Assembly: GCF_014652635.1 (NCBI RefSeq)
Contig: NZ_BMZE01000004.1
Coordinates: 1-64,000 of the forward strand
Source: Devosia pacifica
Lineage (GTDB): Bacteria > Pseudomonadota > Alphaproteobacteria > Rhizobiales > Devosiaceae
Direction: 5' to 3'
Length of the DNA stretch: 64,000 nucleotides
Part shown: in pieces, positions 35,464-43,748 of the stretch
How the letters are laid out: each line of letters starts with the position of its first letter
Numbering within the stretch: the first letter of the stretch is position 1
Translations under genes and position numbers: made by a program
The notes under the pieces: model-generated
Databases searched by the model: none
Told to the model about the DNA's origin: nothing
What the model saw: only the letters and a program-made list of their open reading frames with translations

Positions 35464-36975
35464 CTAGAGCTTCACACGGATCATCTGGTAGGAATAGGGC
35501 GGTAGCGATGCGGATAGCTTGCCATCCGCGACCTGTGCGCCGCTGCCTTTTCGCGGTGCCACTTCTTCCTTGTTCTTGGAGGTATTGACCGCTTCGAGGT
35601 TAGAGTGCGTCATCACCTGATGATCGGCAATGGTGCCACCGGTGAACCCCTGAAGGCCGATCTCCACGTCGATTGATTCGTTCGCATGGCGGTTGACCAG
35701 GAAGAAGGTCAGCATGCCGTTCTCCTCGTCATGGACGCCCGAAACATCGAGGTACGGAACGTTGTCGTCGTGGATGCTGTCATATCCGGGCGAGTTGACC
35801 AGAAGGTGCAGCGCCGTGCCGCGCCCGTAGATCGAGGCGAAGTAGTACGGATAGTAGATGGTCTGCTTCCAGGCGTCACCACCGCGCTCGGTCATGATCG
35901 GGGCAATCACGTTGACCAGCTGTGCGATACAGGCGATCTTCACCACGTCAGAGCGACGGATGAATGTGTTGATCACGCAACCGACCTGCAGCACGTCCTC
36001 GAAGTTGTAGATGTCTTCGAGAAGGGCGGGTGCATGCGGCCATCCGGTGCTGCCCTGAAGAATGGCGCGGTCCTGCTGCTGCGAGTGGTACCACACGTTC
36101 CATTCGTCGAATGAGATATACACGTCGCGTTTCGAGCGCTTTTTGCCCTTCACGTAGCGAATGGTCGAGGCAATGGTCTCGATATACCGATCGAGCTTCT
36201 GATTCAGCGCCAGGAAGTTCTCGGTGTTCTTTTCCGGATTGCGGAAATACATGTGCAGCGAGACATGGTCGACCACATCGTATGTGTGCTCGAGAACGAT
36301 CCGCTCCCACTCCGGATATGTCGGCATATCCGCGTGCGACGAGCCGCAGACGATCAGTTCGAGCGAGCTGTCGAAAGCACGCATAGCCTTCGCCGTCTCA
36401 TTGGCAAGCTTGGCGTACTCTTCAGCGTCCTTATGGCCGACCTGCCAGGGGCCGTCCATTTCGTTGCCCAGGCACCAGACCTTGACGTTCCACGGGTCTT
36501 TCTGGCCGTTCTTGATGCGCAGATCGGACCAGTAGCTGCCGCCAGGGTGGTTCACGTATTCGAGGAAGTTGCGGGCTGCATCGAGGCCGCGCGAACCGAG
36601 ATTGACGGCCAGCATCATTTCGGTGCCGACGGTCTCGCACCACTTGGCGAACTCGTGAATGCCGACTTCGTTGTTGTCGGAGGTGTGCCAGGCAAGGTCG
36701 AGCCGCGTCGGGCGGTCTTCTTTGGGGCCGATGCCGTCTTCCCAGTTATAGGCCGAAACGAAGTTGCCGCCGGGGTAGCGCACCAGCGGGATATTCAGCG
36801 CCTTGACCAATTCGGCGACGTCGCCGCGCATGCCGTCTGCATCGGCTGTCGGATGATCCGGCTCGTAAATGCCGGAGTATATCGCGCGTCCGAGATGTTC
36901 GAGAAATGCGCCATAGACCCGATCGTCGATTTCCGCGATCGTATAGTCCTTGTGGGCCGTGACGGTGGCCTTCAT
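35464..36975 (-). CDS. abfA: Alpha-L-arabinofuranosidase, GH51
   Basis: Retaining glycosidase of 503 residues, the usual size for cytoplasmic GH51 enzymes, releasing terminal L-arabinofuranose from arabinoxylan- or arabinan-derived oligosaccharides. The acid/base glutamate is in CLGNEMDGPWQVGH and the nucleophile glutamate in FDEWNVWYH. The barrel start GGNFVSAYNWEDGIGP and the C-terminal beta-sandwich are intact. No signal peptide, so its substrate must be imported, which fits the ABC importer downstream. GGGAGGAAG precedes the ATG. An imperfectly understood palindrome with TTTGTATCA lies just upstream. Confidence 0.95.
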   Translation of the reverse strand: MKATVTAHKDYTIAEIDDRVYGAFLEHLGRAIYSGIYEPDHPTADADGMRGDVAELVKALNIPLVRYPGGNFVSAYNWEDGIGPKEDRPTRLDLAWHTSDNNEVGIHEFAKWCETVGTEMMLAVNLGSRGLDAARNFLEYVNHPGGSYWSDLRIKNGQKDPWNVKVWCLGNEMDGPWQVGHKDAEEYAKLANETAKAMRAFDSSLELIVCGSSHADMPTYPEWERIVLEHTYDVVDHVSLHMYFRNPEKNTENFLALNQKLDRYIETIASTIRYVKGKKRSKRDVYISFDEWNVWYHSQQQDRAILQGSTGWPHAPALLEDIYNFEDVLQVGCVINTFIRRSDVVKIACIAQLVNVIAPIMTERGGDAWKQTIYYPYYFASIYGRGTALHLLVNSPGYDSIHDDNVPYLDVSGVHDEENGMLTFFLVNRHANESIDVEIGLQGFTGGTIADHQVMTHSNLEAVNTSKNKEEVAPRKGSGAQVADGKLSASLPPYSYQMIRVKL

Positions 36976-37001
36976 GTCTTCCTCCCTTTGAACCCATAAA
37001 G

Positions 37002-37015
37002 CTGATTTGTATCAG
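37002..37015. promoter_or_regulatory. Palindrome in front of abfA, possible operator
   Basis: CTGAT-TTGT-ATCAG is an inverted repeat with 5-bp arms, 27-40 bases upstream of the abfA start. It contains TTTGTATCA and follows a G, giving GCTGATTTG, both of which recur in front of the ArsR-like regulator gene (38061-38083). This points to a common regulator. Confidence 0.5.
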
Positions 37016-37091
37016 TGATTGTGTTCTACAGGAGGGCTTTCCTTTTGCGCAAGTGCGCTTTCGTCTAAACCGCGAATTAATGTGGCGGTGG

Positions 37092-38021
37092 CTAGCGCGA
37101 GGTTTGGAGCCGCAAAACGATGTCCTGATCATAATTGCCGAAGCCACGGCCGAATATATTGAGGCCCCCGGGATGACGCGCGTCTTCCTTGACTGCAATG
37201 CGCAGGCGGATCGAGTGGTGCGTTTCGAGATCCAGATCCTGAAGGGAAACAGGAGAGATCTTCAGTCCGTCAATGTAGGTGCCATCCGGTGTGACCCGCC
37301 AGTCCTTCAGCTTACCGTACTGGCTGCCCTTCAGCTTCCACCAATCAGGCGTATAAAGCCCGCGCTTGTCGCCGAAATCGCCGGGCGAGGTCCACGTCCC
37401 GCATTCGATCCCGTTGATCGACAACGTGATATCCGAGGGCCAGTTGGCCGATGTACCTGGAACCTCGGAAGAGAGTTCCATCGAGACCTCGAGGCTTTCA
37501 AGGCGCGTGTGGCCAAGCTTGGCATTATTGGGGAACTTGTATTCAACATAGCCGCGGGTGAACCAGATCAGACCCGCTTTCATGCGCTCAGGGTCGAGAA
37601 ACGTGTCTGGAACATCAAGCAGCCCGATAATGCCGTCCTTTGAGCATAATCCGCACGGGGCCGACACTTCGCAACTGGTGTAAAGTCCGAGCGGCATCGC
37701 CACCTCGATGCCGTCGCTGCGCACCGGCGCGATGTCGTTCTTGAACATCACCAGGACTTCGTCGAAGGTGGAGTGGCAGATCTTCTGATTGCCTTTGCGC
37801 GCCTTCTGCGTTTCGGTGCGGATCAGCCCCGCGCGTTCAAGGATCTGAAGGTTCGTCGAGACCGTCGATTGCGGCAGCTGCAGCATTTCCGCGATGTCGT
37901 TACCGTTGAGCGGGCCCTCCACATGCAGCAGCTTCAGTATGCGGACACGGATCGTAGAGGCGAGCCCCTTTAATACATCGAGCCCTTCCTCGGGGTCGAC
38001 GACAAGAAAATTCCGGCTCAT
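37092..38021 (-). CDS. ArsR-like winged-helix regulator with large C-terminal beta domain
   Basis: Regulator of 309 residues. Residues about 10-95 form an ArsR-type winged helix (GLASTIRVRILKLLHVEGPL, then QLPQSTVSTNLQILERAGLI). Residues about 110-309 are a beta-rich domain with a cysteine group CEVSAPCGLC near residue 117 and repeated strands such as SDITLSINGIECGTWTSPGD and HSIRLRIAVKEDARHPGGLN. The shape recalls carbohydrate-binding beta-sandwiches, and I recall such fusions as COG4189-type predicted regulators of unknown function. It is upstream of and collinear with abfA (116 bases apart). I infer a sugar-responsive regulator of abfA, itself and perhaps the importer. Confidence 0.75.
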   Translation of the reverse strand: MSRNFLVVDPEEGLDVLKGLASTIRVRILKLLHVEGPLNGNDIAEMLQLPQSTVSTNLQILERAGLIRTETQKARKGNQKICHSTFDEVLVMFKNDIAPVRSDGIEVAMPLGLYTSCEVSAPCGLCSKDGIIGLLDVPDTFLDPERMKAGLIWFTRGYVEYKFPNNAKLGHTRLESLEVSMELSSEVPGTSANWPSDITLSINGIECGTWTSPGDFGDKRGLYTPDWWKLKGSQYGKLKDWRVTPDGTYIDGLKISPVSLQDLDLETHHSIRLRIAVKEDARHPGGLNIFGRGFGNYDQDIVLRLQTSR

Positions 38022-38060
38022 CCTACGATCTTCTATTCAATATTTCTGACCAATCCATCA

Positions 38061-38085
38061 TCTGTATCAGAGAAGCTGATTTGGT
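38061..38085. promoter_or_regulatory. Repeat words in front of the ArsR-like regulator gene
   Basis: TCTGTATCA (38061-38069) and GCTGATTTGG (38075-38084) match the words that make up the abfA palindrome, but in the opposite order (ATCAG-AGAAG-CTGAT). An outer pair TGACCAA/TTGGTCA flanks them at about 38047-38090. Probable autoregulatory operator region. Confidence 0.45.
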
Positions 38086-38097
38086 CAAGGATTGCCG

Positions 38098-39093
38098 CTA
38101 GAGGGTTATTTGCCTGCCTTCGTCGGCCGATTGGCGAGCCGCAAGTACGATCCGCAAAGAGTCGAGCCCATCGCGCAGCGGCACATGCGGCGCTTTGTTG
38201 CCGGCAATTGCTTCCAGAACATCCTGTAGCTGCGCTACAAACACGTCGCGCTCTCCCACAATGGGCACTGCGGTGACGTTCTCGGGATTTTGGGTGTCGA
38301 TGAATTCCGCAGAATTGTAGCCGGCAAAGCTGCCAGTCATCTTCTCGGCTATGATTTTCCAGCCACTCTCCCAGCGGCCCGGGATGGCGCTGTTTGTGGC
38401 GTCGAGGACGCCGACCCTGCCATCGCCATAGCCGAGGATCATCGCGCTCACGTCTTCACTATCATAGCCAGGCACGTCCTGATGAAACATGTTGGCCGCA
38501 CGGGCATAGACTGTTTCCGGCATGCCCAGTGTATGCCGTGCAAGGTCGACGACATGGATTAATTGCTCGACGGTCTGCCCCCCTGAAAGTTCGCGCGTTC
38601 GCCACCAGGGGGCGTGAAGCGAGTTGCAGTGAAAGTAGCCGGTGAACATACCCGGCCGTCCCGTTCGATCCGCGGCCAGAGCCTGCTCCCACCCTTCGAC
38701 GGCTACGCCAAAGCGGTGCATGAAGCCGCATGATGCAACAATGCCGGCTTCATCGGCAGCCTGAACCATTGCCTCCGCACGCTCGAGACCAAGCGCGATG
38801 GGCTTTTCAACCAGAAGGTGCACACCAGCGCGTGCCGCCGCCTCGACTTGCCCCTCGTGCGCGAACGGCGGCAGAGCCACGATCAGCAGATCAAGCTTCT
38901 CGTTAGCGAGCATTGTCGACAGATCGGTGTATGCGGCGGCCCCGCCGCGTTCCACAGCGAAAGACTTCGTACGTTCTTCATCGCGCCCGCAACACGCTAC
39001 CAGCGTTGCAAAGGCTCGCAACTCGTTGAGCGCTTCCACGTGCCGCGCGCCAATGCCGCCGCAACCCAACAACCCTACGCGCAGCGATTCCAT
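38098..39093 (-). CDS. Gfo/Idh/MocA family oxidoreductase
   Basis: NAD(P)-dependent sugar or polyol dehydrogenase of 331 residues. The N-terminal Rossmann fold has LLGCGGIGARHVEAL, the family signature EKP occurs in LLVEKPIALGLERAE, and the C-terminal half is the usual beta-sheet substrate domain (SGGQTVEQLIHVVDLARHTLG with the catalytic-type His). GGGGAGGAC precedes the second of two start codons, ATG 39093. It ends 76 bases before the ArsR-like regulator gene on the same strand and is divergent from a lactonase gene. Oxidation of a sugar to its lactone is the simplest joint role. Confidence 0.87.
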   Translation of the reverse strand: MESLRVGLLGCGGIGARHVEALNELRAFATLVACCGRDEERTKSFAVERGGAAAYTDLSTMLANEKLDLLIVALPPFAHEGQVEAAARAGVHLLVEKPIALGLERAEAMVQAADEAGIVASCGFMHRFGVAVEGWEQALAADRTGRPGMFTGYFHCNSLHAPWWRTRELSGGQTVEQLIHVVDLARHTLGMPETVYARAANMFHQDVPGYDSEDVSAMILGYGDGRVGVLDATNSAIPGRWESGWKIIAEKMTGSFAGYNSAEFIDTQNPENVTAVPIVGERDVFVAQLQDVLEAIAGNKAPHVPLRDGLDSLRIVLAARQSADEGRQITL

Positions 39094-39144
39094 CACGTCC
39101 TCCCCGACCGGTCGCGGTGGCCACCTGCGAGCAGGTCCGCCTCA

Positions 39145-39193
39145 CCGGTTCATGTTTTCAGTCTTCGGGTCTTGCACTGAAAACATGAACCGG
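39145..39193. promoter_or_regulatory. Perfect 18-bp inverted repeat between oxidoreductase and lactonase genes
   Basis: CCGGTTCATGTTTTCAGT (39145-39162) is repeated in exact inverted form at 39176-39193 with a 13-base spacer. The two arms sit in the 134-base divergent promoter region, the right arm ending 34 bases before the lactonase start. Possible operator pair or cruciform; no T tract marks it as a terminator. Confidence 0.7.
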
Positions 39194-39227
39194 ACAAGGG
39201 TGGCGGGCAAACGCGAGGGTCCCAGAC

Positions 39228-40313
39228 ATGTCCGACAGCACGGTTCATCTGTTTATCGGTTCAATCAATCGCACAGCCGACACGCTGACAGCGGGGCAGG
39301 GGATCGCTGTCATGCGCTTCAATGAGGAGACACTGGACCTCGAAAGTCTCCACGTCACAGACGAGATTGACAATCCGAGCTTTCTCGCCGTCGACCGGCC
39401 CAATGCGAGGCTCTATGCGGTTTCCGAGGTTGCAAGCTGGATGGAAGGCACCGTCACCGCCTTCGCAATCGATGTCGAGGCCGGCAGTCTGACCTATCTC
39501 AACAAGCAGCCGACACTTGGGCGTGCCACCTGCCATGTCACGGTGACCGGGGAGGGGCACGTGGCGACGGCCAACTATAGCGCAGGCACAGGCGGCCCAG
39601 ACCGTGCCATGGCCGTCTATGCGATTGCCGAGGACGGCCGCCTCAGCCCGCCGCTTGCCAGCGTTGCGCATGAAGGCACCGGTCCACGCACCGACAGGCA
39701 GGACCGTAGTCATGCGCACAGTGTGCAACTGACGCCGGATAAACGCCATCTGCTCGTGGCCGATCTCGGCACGGACGAACTGGTCGCATATCGGCTTGAA
39801 GGCACCGAACTAAAGCGGGCATTCGCCTTTAAGGCGCAGCCGGGCTCTGGCCCACGCCACTTCACGTTCGCCAAGGATGGCAGCGTCGTCTACCTGATGA
39901 ACGAGATTGCATGCACGGTCAGCGTATTACAGTGCAGTGGCGACGAATTGACCGAAATCCAGACCATTTCCACTCTGCCAGCGGACTACTCTGAGCAGTC
40001 CTGGGGCGCGGACATTCATCTCTCCCCCGATGGCCGCTATCTCTATGCCTCGACGCGCGTGCACGATTCAGTGGCCGTCTTCGCAGTTGGCGGGGATGGC
40101 ACCTTGAGCCTGAAGGAAATCGTTCCCAGTGGCGGCAAGTGGCCGCGCAGCTTCGCCATCACGCCCTCTGGCAGGCATGTCCTCGTTGCCAACCACAATT
40201 CAGATCTCATCGCCATCTTTGCGCGTGATGCCGAGACCGGTGCGCTGACGCAGACTGGCAAGTCGATCGCCATTGGCACACCGATGCGGATTCAAGCTGT
40301 CAGCTTTGCTTGA
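39228..40313 (+). CDS. Seven-bladed beta-propeller lactonase (6-phosphogluconolactonase-like)
   Basis: Protein of 361 residues of the lactonase/YbhE-Pgl superfamily, with repeated blade motifs such as SFLAVDRPNARLYAVSE, HSVQLTPDKRHLLVADLGTD, IHLSPDGRYLYASTR and FAITPSGRHVLVANHNSD. Members hydrolyse sugar lactones, with or without a phosphate. It is divergent from a Gfo/Idh dehydrogenase gene, so the pair could oxidise a sugar to the lactone and open it. GAGGG lies upstream of ATG 39228. It converges on the GntR gene with four bases between them. Confidence 0.85.
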   Translation: MSDSTVHLFIGSINRTADTLTAGQGIAVMRFNEETLDLESLHVTDEIDNPSFLAVDRPNARLYAVSEVASWMEGTVTAFAIDVEAGSLTYLNKQPTLGRATCHVTVTGEGHVATANYSAGTGGPDRAMAVYAIAEDGRLSPPLASVAHEGTGPRTDRQDRSHAHSVQLTPDKRHLLVADLGTDELVAYRLEGTELKRAFAFKAQPGSGPRHFTFAKDGSVVYLMNEIACTVSVLQCSGDELTEIQTISTLPADYSEQSWGADIHLSPDGRYLYASTRVHDSVAVFAVGGDGTLSLKEIVPSGGKWPRSFAITPSGRHVLVANHNSDLIAIFARDAETGALTQTGKSIAIGTPMRIQAVSFA

Positions 40314-40317
40314 GGGG

Positions 40318-41145
40318 TTACTCCGCCGCCTGCCGGCGACGGGCAGGACTCGGGCGCTGGCCGCGATCCTCTAGGAACCTGTCTTCCAGCCGGGCCTTGA
40401 GGCCCAGCATGTGCTGTTCGGCTTCGATCATGTGGTGGGTGAGGATCTGGTCGACGCGCTTTGCATCGCCGGCTTTCATCGCGGCAATCATCTCGCGCTG
40501 GTGCTGGATGCCGCTCTGGCGCAACACCGGCTCTGGCTGAACGTATATGTCGTGGCAGATCGCCAGTTCTTTGAGCAGGCGCTGCAGGAAGCGGCAGGTG
40601 AAGGCGAGGATCGGGTTGTCGGAGTATTCCGCCACCACGCCGTGAAAATCGAGTTCTGCCATGCGCTGATCCCAGCGCTCCTGCGCATCGGCAGGTTCGT
40701 GATCATAGATCGCGATGATGCTCTCAAGCCGCTGATAGCCGGCCTCGTCGATATTGCCGATAGCGCTGACCGCGACCTGCGGTTCAAGCACCTTGCGCAT
40801 CTGGTAAATGTGCTCGATCGACAGATCCTTTGCGAACAGGAAATTCGACAGAAGGCTCATCGCGCGGCTTTCCGACATGCGCGCGATAAAGGCGCCGCCC
40901 CCCGGACCGGTCCGGATACGGATCAGGCCCTGCACCTCAAGCGACTTCAGCGCTTCACGCACAGTGCCCTTGCCGGCCGAGAACTGCGCCATCAAGTCCT
41001 TTTCCTGAGGCAGCCGATCCCCCGGCGCAAGACCATGCTCGACGATCATCCGCTTGATCGCATCGACGATTTCATCGGTGCGTTTGAGGCGGTGTGGCGA
41101 AGGCGTGCTGCCACCTTTGGTGGCAGGCTCGGCGGCGTCAGGCAT
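40318..41145 (-). CDS. GntR family regulator, FadR/FCD subfamily
   Basis: Regulator of 275 residues. An N-terminal winged helix (LKRTDEIVDAIKRMIVEHGLAPGDRLP and SAGKGTVREALKSLEVQGLI) is followed by an all-helical FCD ligand domain of about 150 residues (DQRMAELDFHGVVAEYSDN carries metal/ligand-type Asp and His). It is the last gene of the five-gene minus-strand operon beginning with the binding protein at 46335, three bases after the ATPase gene. Its likely targets are the two AT-rich palindromes in that operon's promoter (46413-46459), giving feedback control. Effector unknown; FCD regulators usually bind small organic acids. Confidence 0.9.
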   Translation of the reverse strand: MPDAAEPATKGGSTPSPHRLKRTDEIVDAIKRMIVEHGLAPGDRLPQEKDLMAQFSAGKGTVREALKSLEVQGLIRIRTGPGGGAFIARMSESRAMSLLSNFLFAKDLSIEHIYQMRKVLEPQVAVSAIGNIDEAGYQRLESIIAIYDHEPADAQERWDQRMAELDFHGVVAEYSDNPILAFTCRFLQRLLKELAICHDIYVQPEPVLRQSGIQHQREMIAAMKAGDAKRVDQILTHHMIEAEQHMLGLKARLEDRFLEDRGQRPSPARRRQAAE

Positions 41146-41148
41146 GTC

Positions 41149-41955
41149 TCAGGTCTTTTCGGCGCCGGCTAGGCGCGGTGCGCTCTCGATCAGATTGCGC
41201 GTGTACTCGTGTTCGGGCTGTCTGAACAGGTCTTGTGCGTCACCGATCTCGACAACCTCGCCGAGATACATCACGGCGACGCGGTCAGAGACGGACTCGA
41301 CGACGGCAAGATCGTGGCTGATGAACAGGTAAGAGAGCCCGAATTCCTCTTTCAGCTGGTCGAGCAGTAACAGGACTTGAGCCTGGACCGACACGTCGAG
41401 AGCGCTGACGGGCTCATCGAGAACAAGAATCCGGGCATTGGCGGCGAGGGCCCGGGCAATGGCTATACGCTGCGCTTGCCCGCCGGAAAACTCGTGTGGA
41501 TAGCGCTCAAGGGTATCGACCGGCATCTGTACGGCGTCGAGAAGCTCGCGCATGCGCGCCTTGCGGGCGCCACTATCAAGGCCTCTCAGCCGCCTCAGGG
41601 GGACATCGAGGATCTGTCGGATCGTCTTGCGCGGATTGAGCGATGCCACCGGGTCCTGGAATACATATTGGATCATGCGGCCAAACGCTTGCGGCCCCTG
41701 TCGCGCCAACTCGTCGGCACTGGCCCCGCCAATGGTCATCGTGCCCGATGTCGGCCGCTCCAACCCCACAAGCATACGGGCGAGGGTCGACTTTCCAGAT
41801 CCGCTCTCGCCCACGATGGCGAGGGTTTCGCCGTCCTTCAACTCCAGCGAGACGCCACGTACAGCATGCACCGCATGCTGCTCTCCGCCAAACAGGCTAC
41901 GTCCACCGCCAAAGGTCTTGGTGACATTGTCGATGCTGATCGCTGATCCGGTCAT
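41149..41955 (-). CDS. ABC importer ATPase, DppF type
   Basis: Nucleotide-binding subunit of 268 residues with Walker A GESGSGKSTLAR, Q-loop YVFQDPVASLNPR, signature FSGGQAQRIAIARAL, Walker B LVLDEPVSALDVS and H-loop LFISHDLAVVE. Shorter than the usual 320 because the C-terminal oligopeptide-ATPase tail is missing. It overlaps the fused permease-ATPase gene by four bases (ATGA), and its partner nucleotide-binding domain is the one in that fusion. Confidence 0.92.
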   Translation of the reverse strand: MTGSAISIDNVTKTFGGGRSLFGGEQHAVHAVRGVSLELKDGETLAIVGESGSGKSTLARMLVGLERPTSGTMTIGGASADELARQGPQAFGRMIQYVFQDPVASLNPRKTIRQILDVPLRRLRGLDSGARKARMRELLDAVQMPVDTLERYPHEFSGGQAQRIAIARALAANARILVLDEPVSALDVSVQAQVLLLLDQLKEEFGLSYLFISHDLAVVESVSDRVAVMYLGEVVEIGDAQDLFRQPEHEYTRNLIESAPRLAGAEKT

Positions 41956-43748
41956 GCCTCGGCTCCCTTGCCACTGAACAGCGGACGTACCTTATCGAGA
42001 AATGCTCGTCCGACGCCGAGCTCTGGCACGCAGGCGATCAAGCGCTTGGTGTAGGCGTGCTGTGGTGCACGAAGCACATCCGAGGTTTCGCCCTGCTCGA
42101 CGATCTCACCATCCTTCATCACTGCAACGCGGTCGCAGATCTGCGCGACAACGCCGAAATCGTGCGTGATCAGCAACAGCGCAAGGCCGCGTTCCCGCCT
42201 GAGCTTTTGCAGCAGTTCCAGAATGCGGGCCTGAACTGTCACATCGAGCGCCGTGGTTGGCTCATCGGCAATGATCACGTCCGGATCATTGGCGAGCGCC
42301 ATTGCGATGCCGATGCGCTGGCGTTGCCCTCCGGACAGTTCGTGCGGATAGGCGCTGGCGCGCTGCTGTGCGTCGCGAATGCCGACCGTTTCCATTAATT
42401 CGACCGCTTGGGCACGGGCGGTCTTTCCGTCCATTCGCTGGTGCGCGGTGATCGCCTCAGCAATCTGGTCCCCCACCGAGAACAGCGGGTGAAGTGTCGT
42501 CAGCGGGTCCTGGAAGACGTAGGACACGCGCCCGCCGCGCTGCGCAACGATCTGCGAGTCCGGCTGCGACAGCACATCCTCGCCGTCGAGATACACCGCT
42601 CCATTGCTGATAACGCCTGGAGGCGAGGCGACAAGCCCGAGCAGCGACAACGCAGTGACCGATTTGCCGGAGCCGCTTTCCCCGATCAGGCCAAGGCATT
42701 CCCCCTTGTTGAGCGAGAAGCTGACACCCTTAACGGCCGCGTTTACGCGATTGCCGGAGCGGAAGCCAGTCTCAAGATTGGCAACCTCCAGAAGCGCCGC
42801 ATTGGCTTTGCGAGGCTCCGGCTTGACCGCACGGTCAATGGTCGTCACTGCCATTGGCCGGTTGAGAGCGCCGGAGCGAAGCCGAGGATCGAGCACGTCG
42901 CGAATACCATCACCCAACAAATTGATGCTCATGACGAGCAGGAAAATCATGATGCCGGGCACCATCGAAACATGCGGCGCCGTGAACAGCTGCGCACGAC
43001 CCTGCCCAAGCATCGAGCCGAGATCCGAGGTCGGCGGCTGTGCGCCGAGCCCGAGGAATGACAGGCCAGCCGTTTCAAGGATCATCCAGCCGACCGTGGT
43101 CGACATGGTGATCACGATCACAGGCAGGACATTCGGCAGCACTTCGGTGAACAGGATGGCCAGATGGCCTTTGCCGGAGAGACGGGCTGCATCAACGAAC
43201 TCGCTGTGCCGGATCGACAGCGTCACGCCGCGTATGTTGCGGGCAAAGAACGGGATGTTGACGACGGCGATGGCATAGAGCGCGTTCAACAGCCCCGGGC
43301 CAAGCACCGCGACAATGGCAAGGGCCAAAAGGATATAAGGAAACGCCATCAGCATATCGATGAGACGCATCATGATGTTGTCTGCCTTGCCGCCGACATA
43401 GCCGGCGGACAGCCCGATCAGCGAGCCGATCAGGGCTGCAATTGCCGTGGCGCTGATGCCGACGAGGATCGAGACCTGCGTGCCCCAGATCAGGCGCGAG
43501 AGGATATCGCGTCCCAGATGATCGGTTCCCAACAGGTGCCCCGGGGAAAGCGGCGGCAGCAGACGGTTAGGCTGGTCGGTTATGTCCGGATCGGGCAGGG
43601 GCAGGATCGGCGCCAGAATGGCAATCAACAGGATCGCTGACAAAGCGAACAGACCGACGGCGGCCAGTCGGTTCGCCATCAGCAACTGCCAGCTGCTGAG
43701 CCGGCCGGATTGTGGGGCGGCGGCGGAGGGCAGGGCGGTCTCGCTCAT
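41952..43748 (-). CDS. Fused ABC permease-ATPase (DppC plus DppD)
   Basis: Single protein of 598 residues joining a channel subunit and a nucleotide-binding domain. Residues about 15-300 are an OppC/DppC permease (LLGTDHLGRDILSRLIWGTQ and the EAA-like loop SEFVDAARLSGKGHLAILFTEVLPN). After a linker around 300-325 comes a full ATPase: Walker A GESGSGKSVTALS, signature LSGGQRQRIGIAMAL, Walker [14 protein letters not shown] and H-loop LLITHDFGVV. Reading is continuous, with no stop or frame shift in the linker. The gene overlaps its neighbours at both ends by ATGA junctions. This layout is uncommon in the Opp family, where permease and ATPase are usually separate. Confidence 0.92.
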   Translation of the reverse strand: MSETALPSAAAPQSGRLSSWQLLMANRLAAVGLFALSAILLIAILAPILPLPDPDITDQPNRLLPPLSPGHLLGTDHLGRDILSRLIWGTQVSILVGISATAIAALIGSLIGLSAGYVGGKADNIMMRLIDMLMAFPYILLALAIVAVLGPGLLNALYAIAVVNIPFFARNIRGVTLSIRHSEFVDAARLSGKGHLAILFTEVLPNVLPVIVITMSTTVGWMILETAGLSFLGLGAQPPTSDLGSMLGQGRAQLFTAPHVSMVPGIMIFLLVMSINLLGDGIRDVLDPRLRSGALNRPMAVTTIDRAVKPEPRKANAALLEVANLETGFRSGNRVNAAVKGVSFSLNKGECLGLIGESGSGKSVTALSLLGLVASPPGVISNGAVYLDGEDVLSQPDSQIVAQRGGRVSYVFQDPLTTLHPLFSVGDQIAEAITAHQRMDGKTARAQAVELMETVGIRDAQQRASAYPHELSGGQRQRIGIAMALANDPDVIIADEPTTALDVTVQARILELLQKLRRERGLALLLITHDFGVVAQICDRVAVMKDGEIVEQGETSDVLRAPQHAYTKRLIACVPELGVGRAFLDKVRPLFSGKGAEA

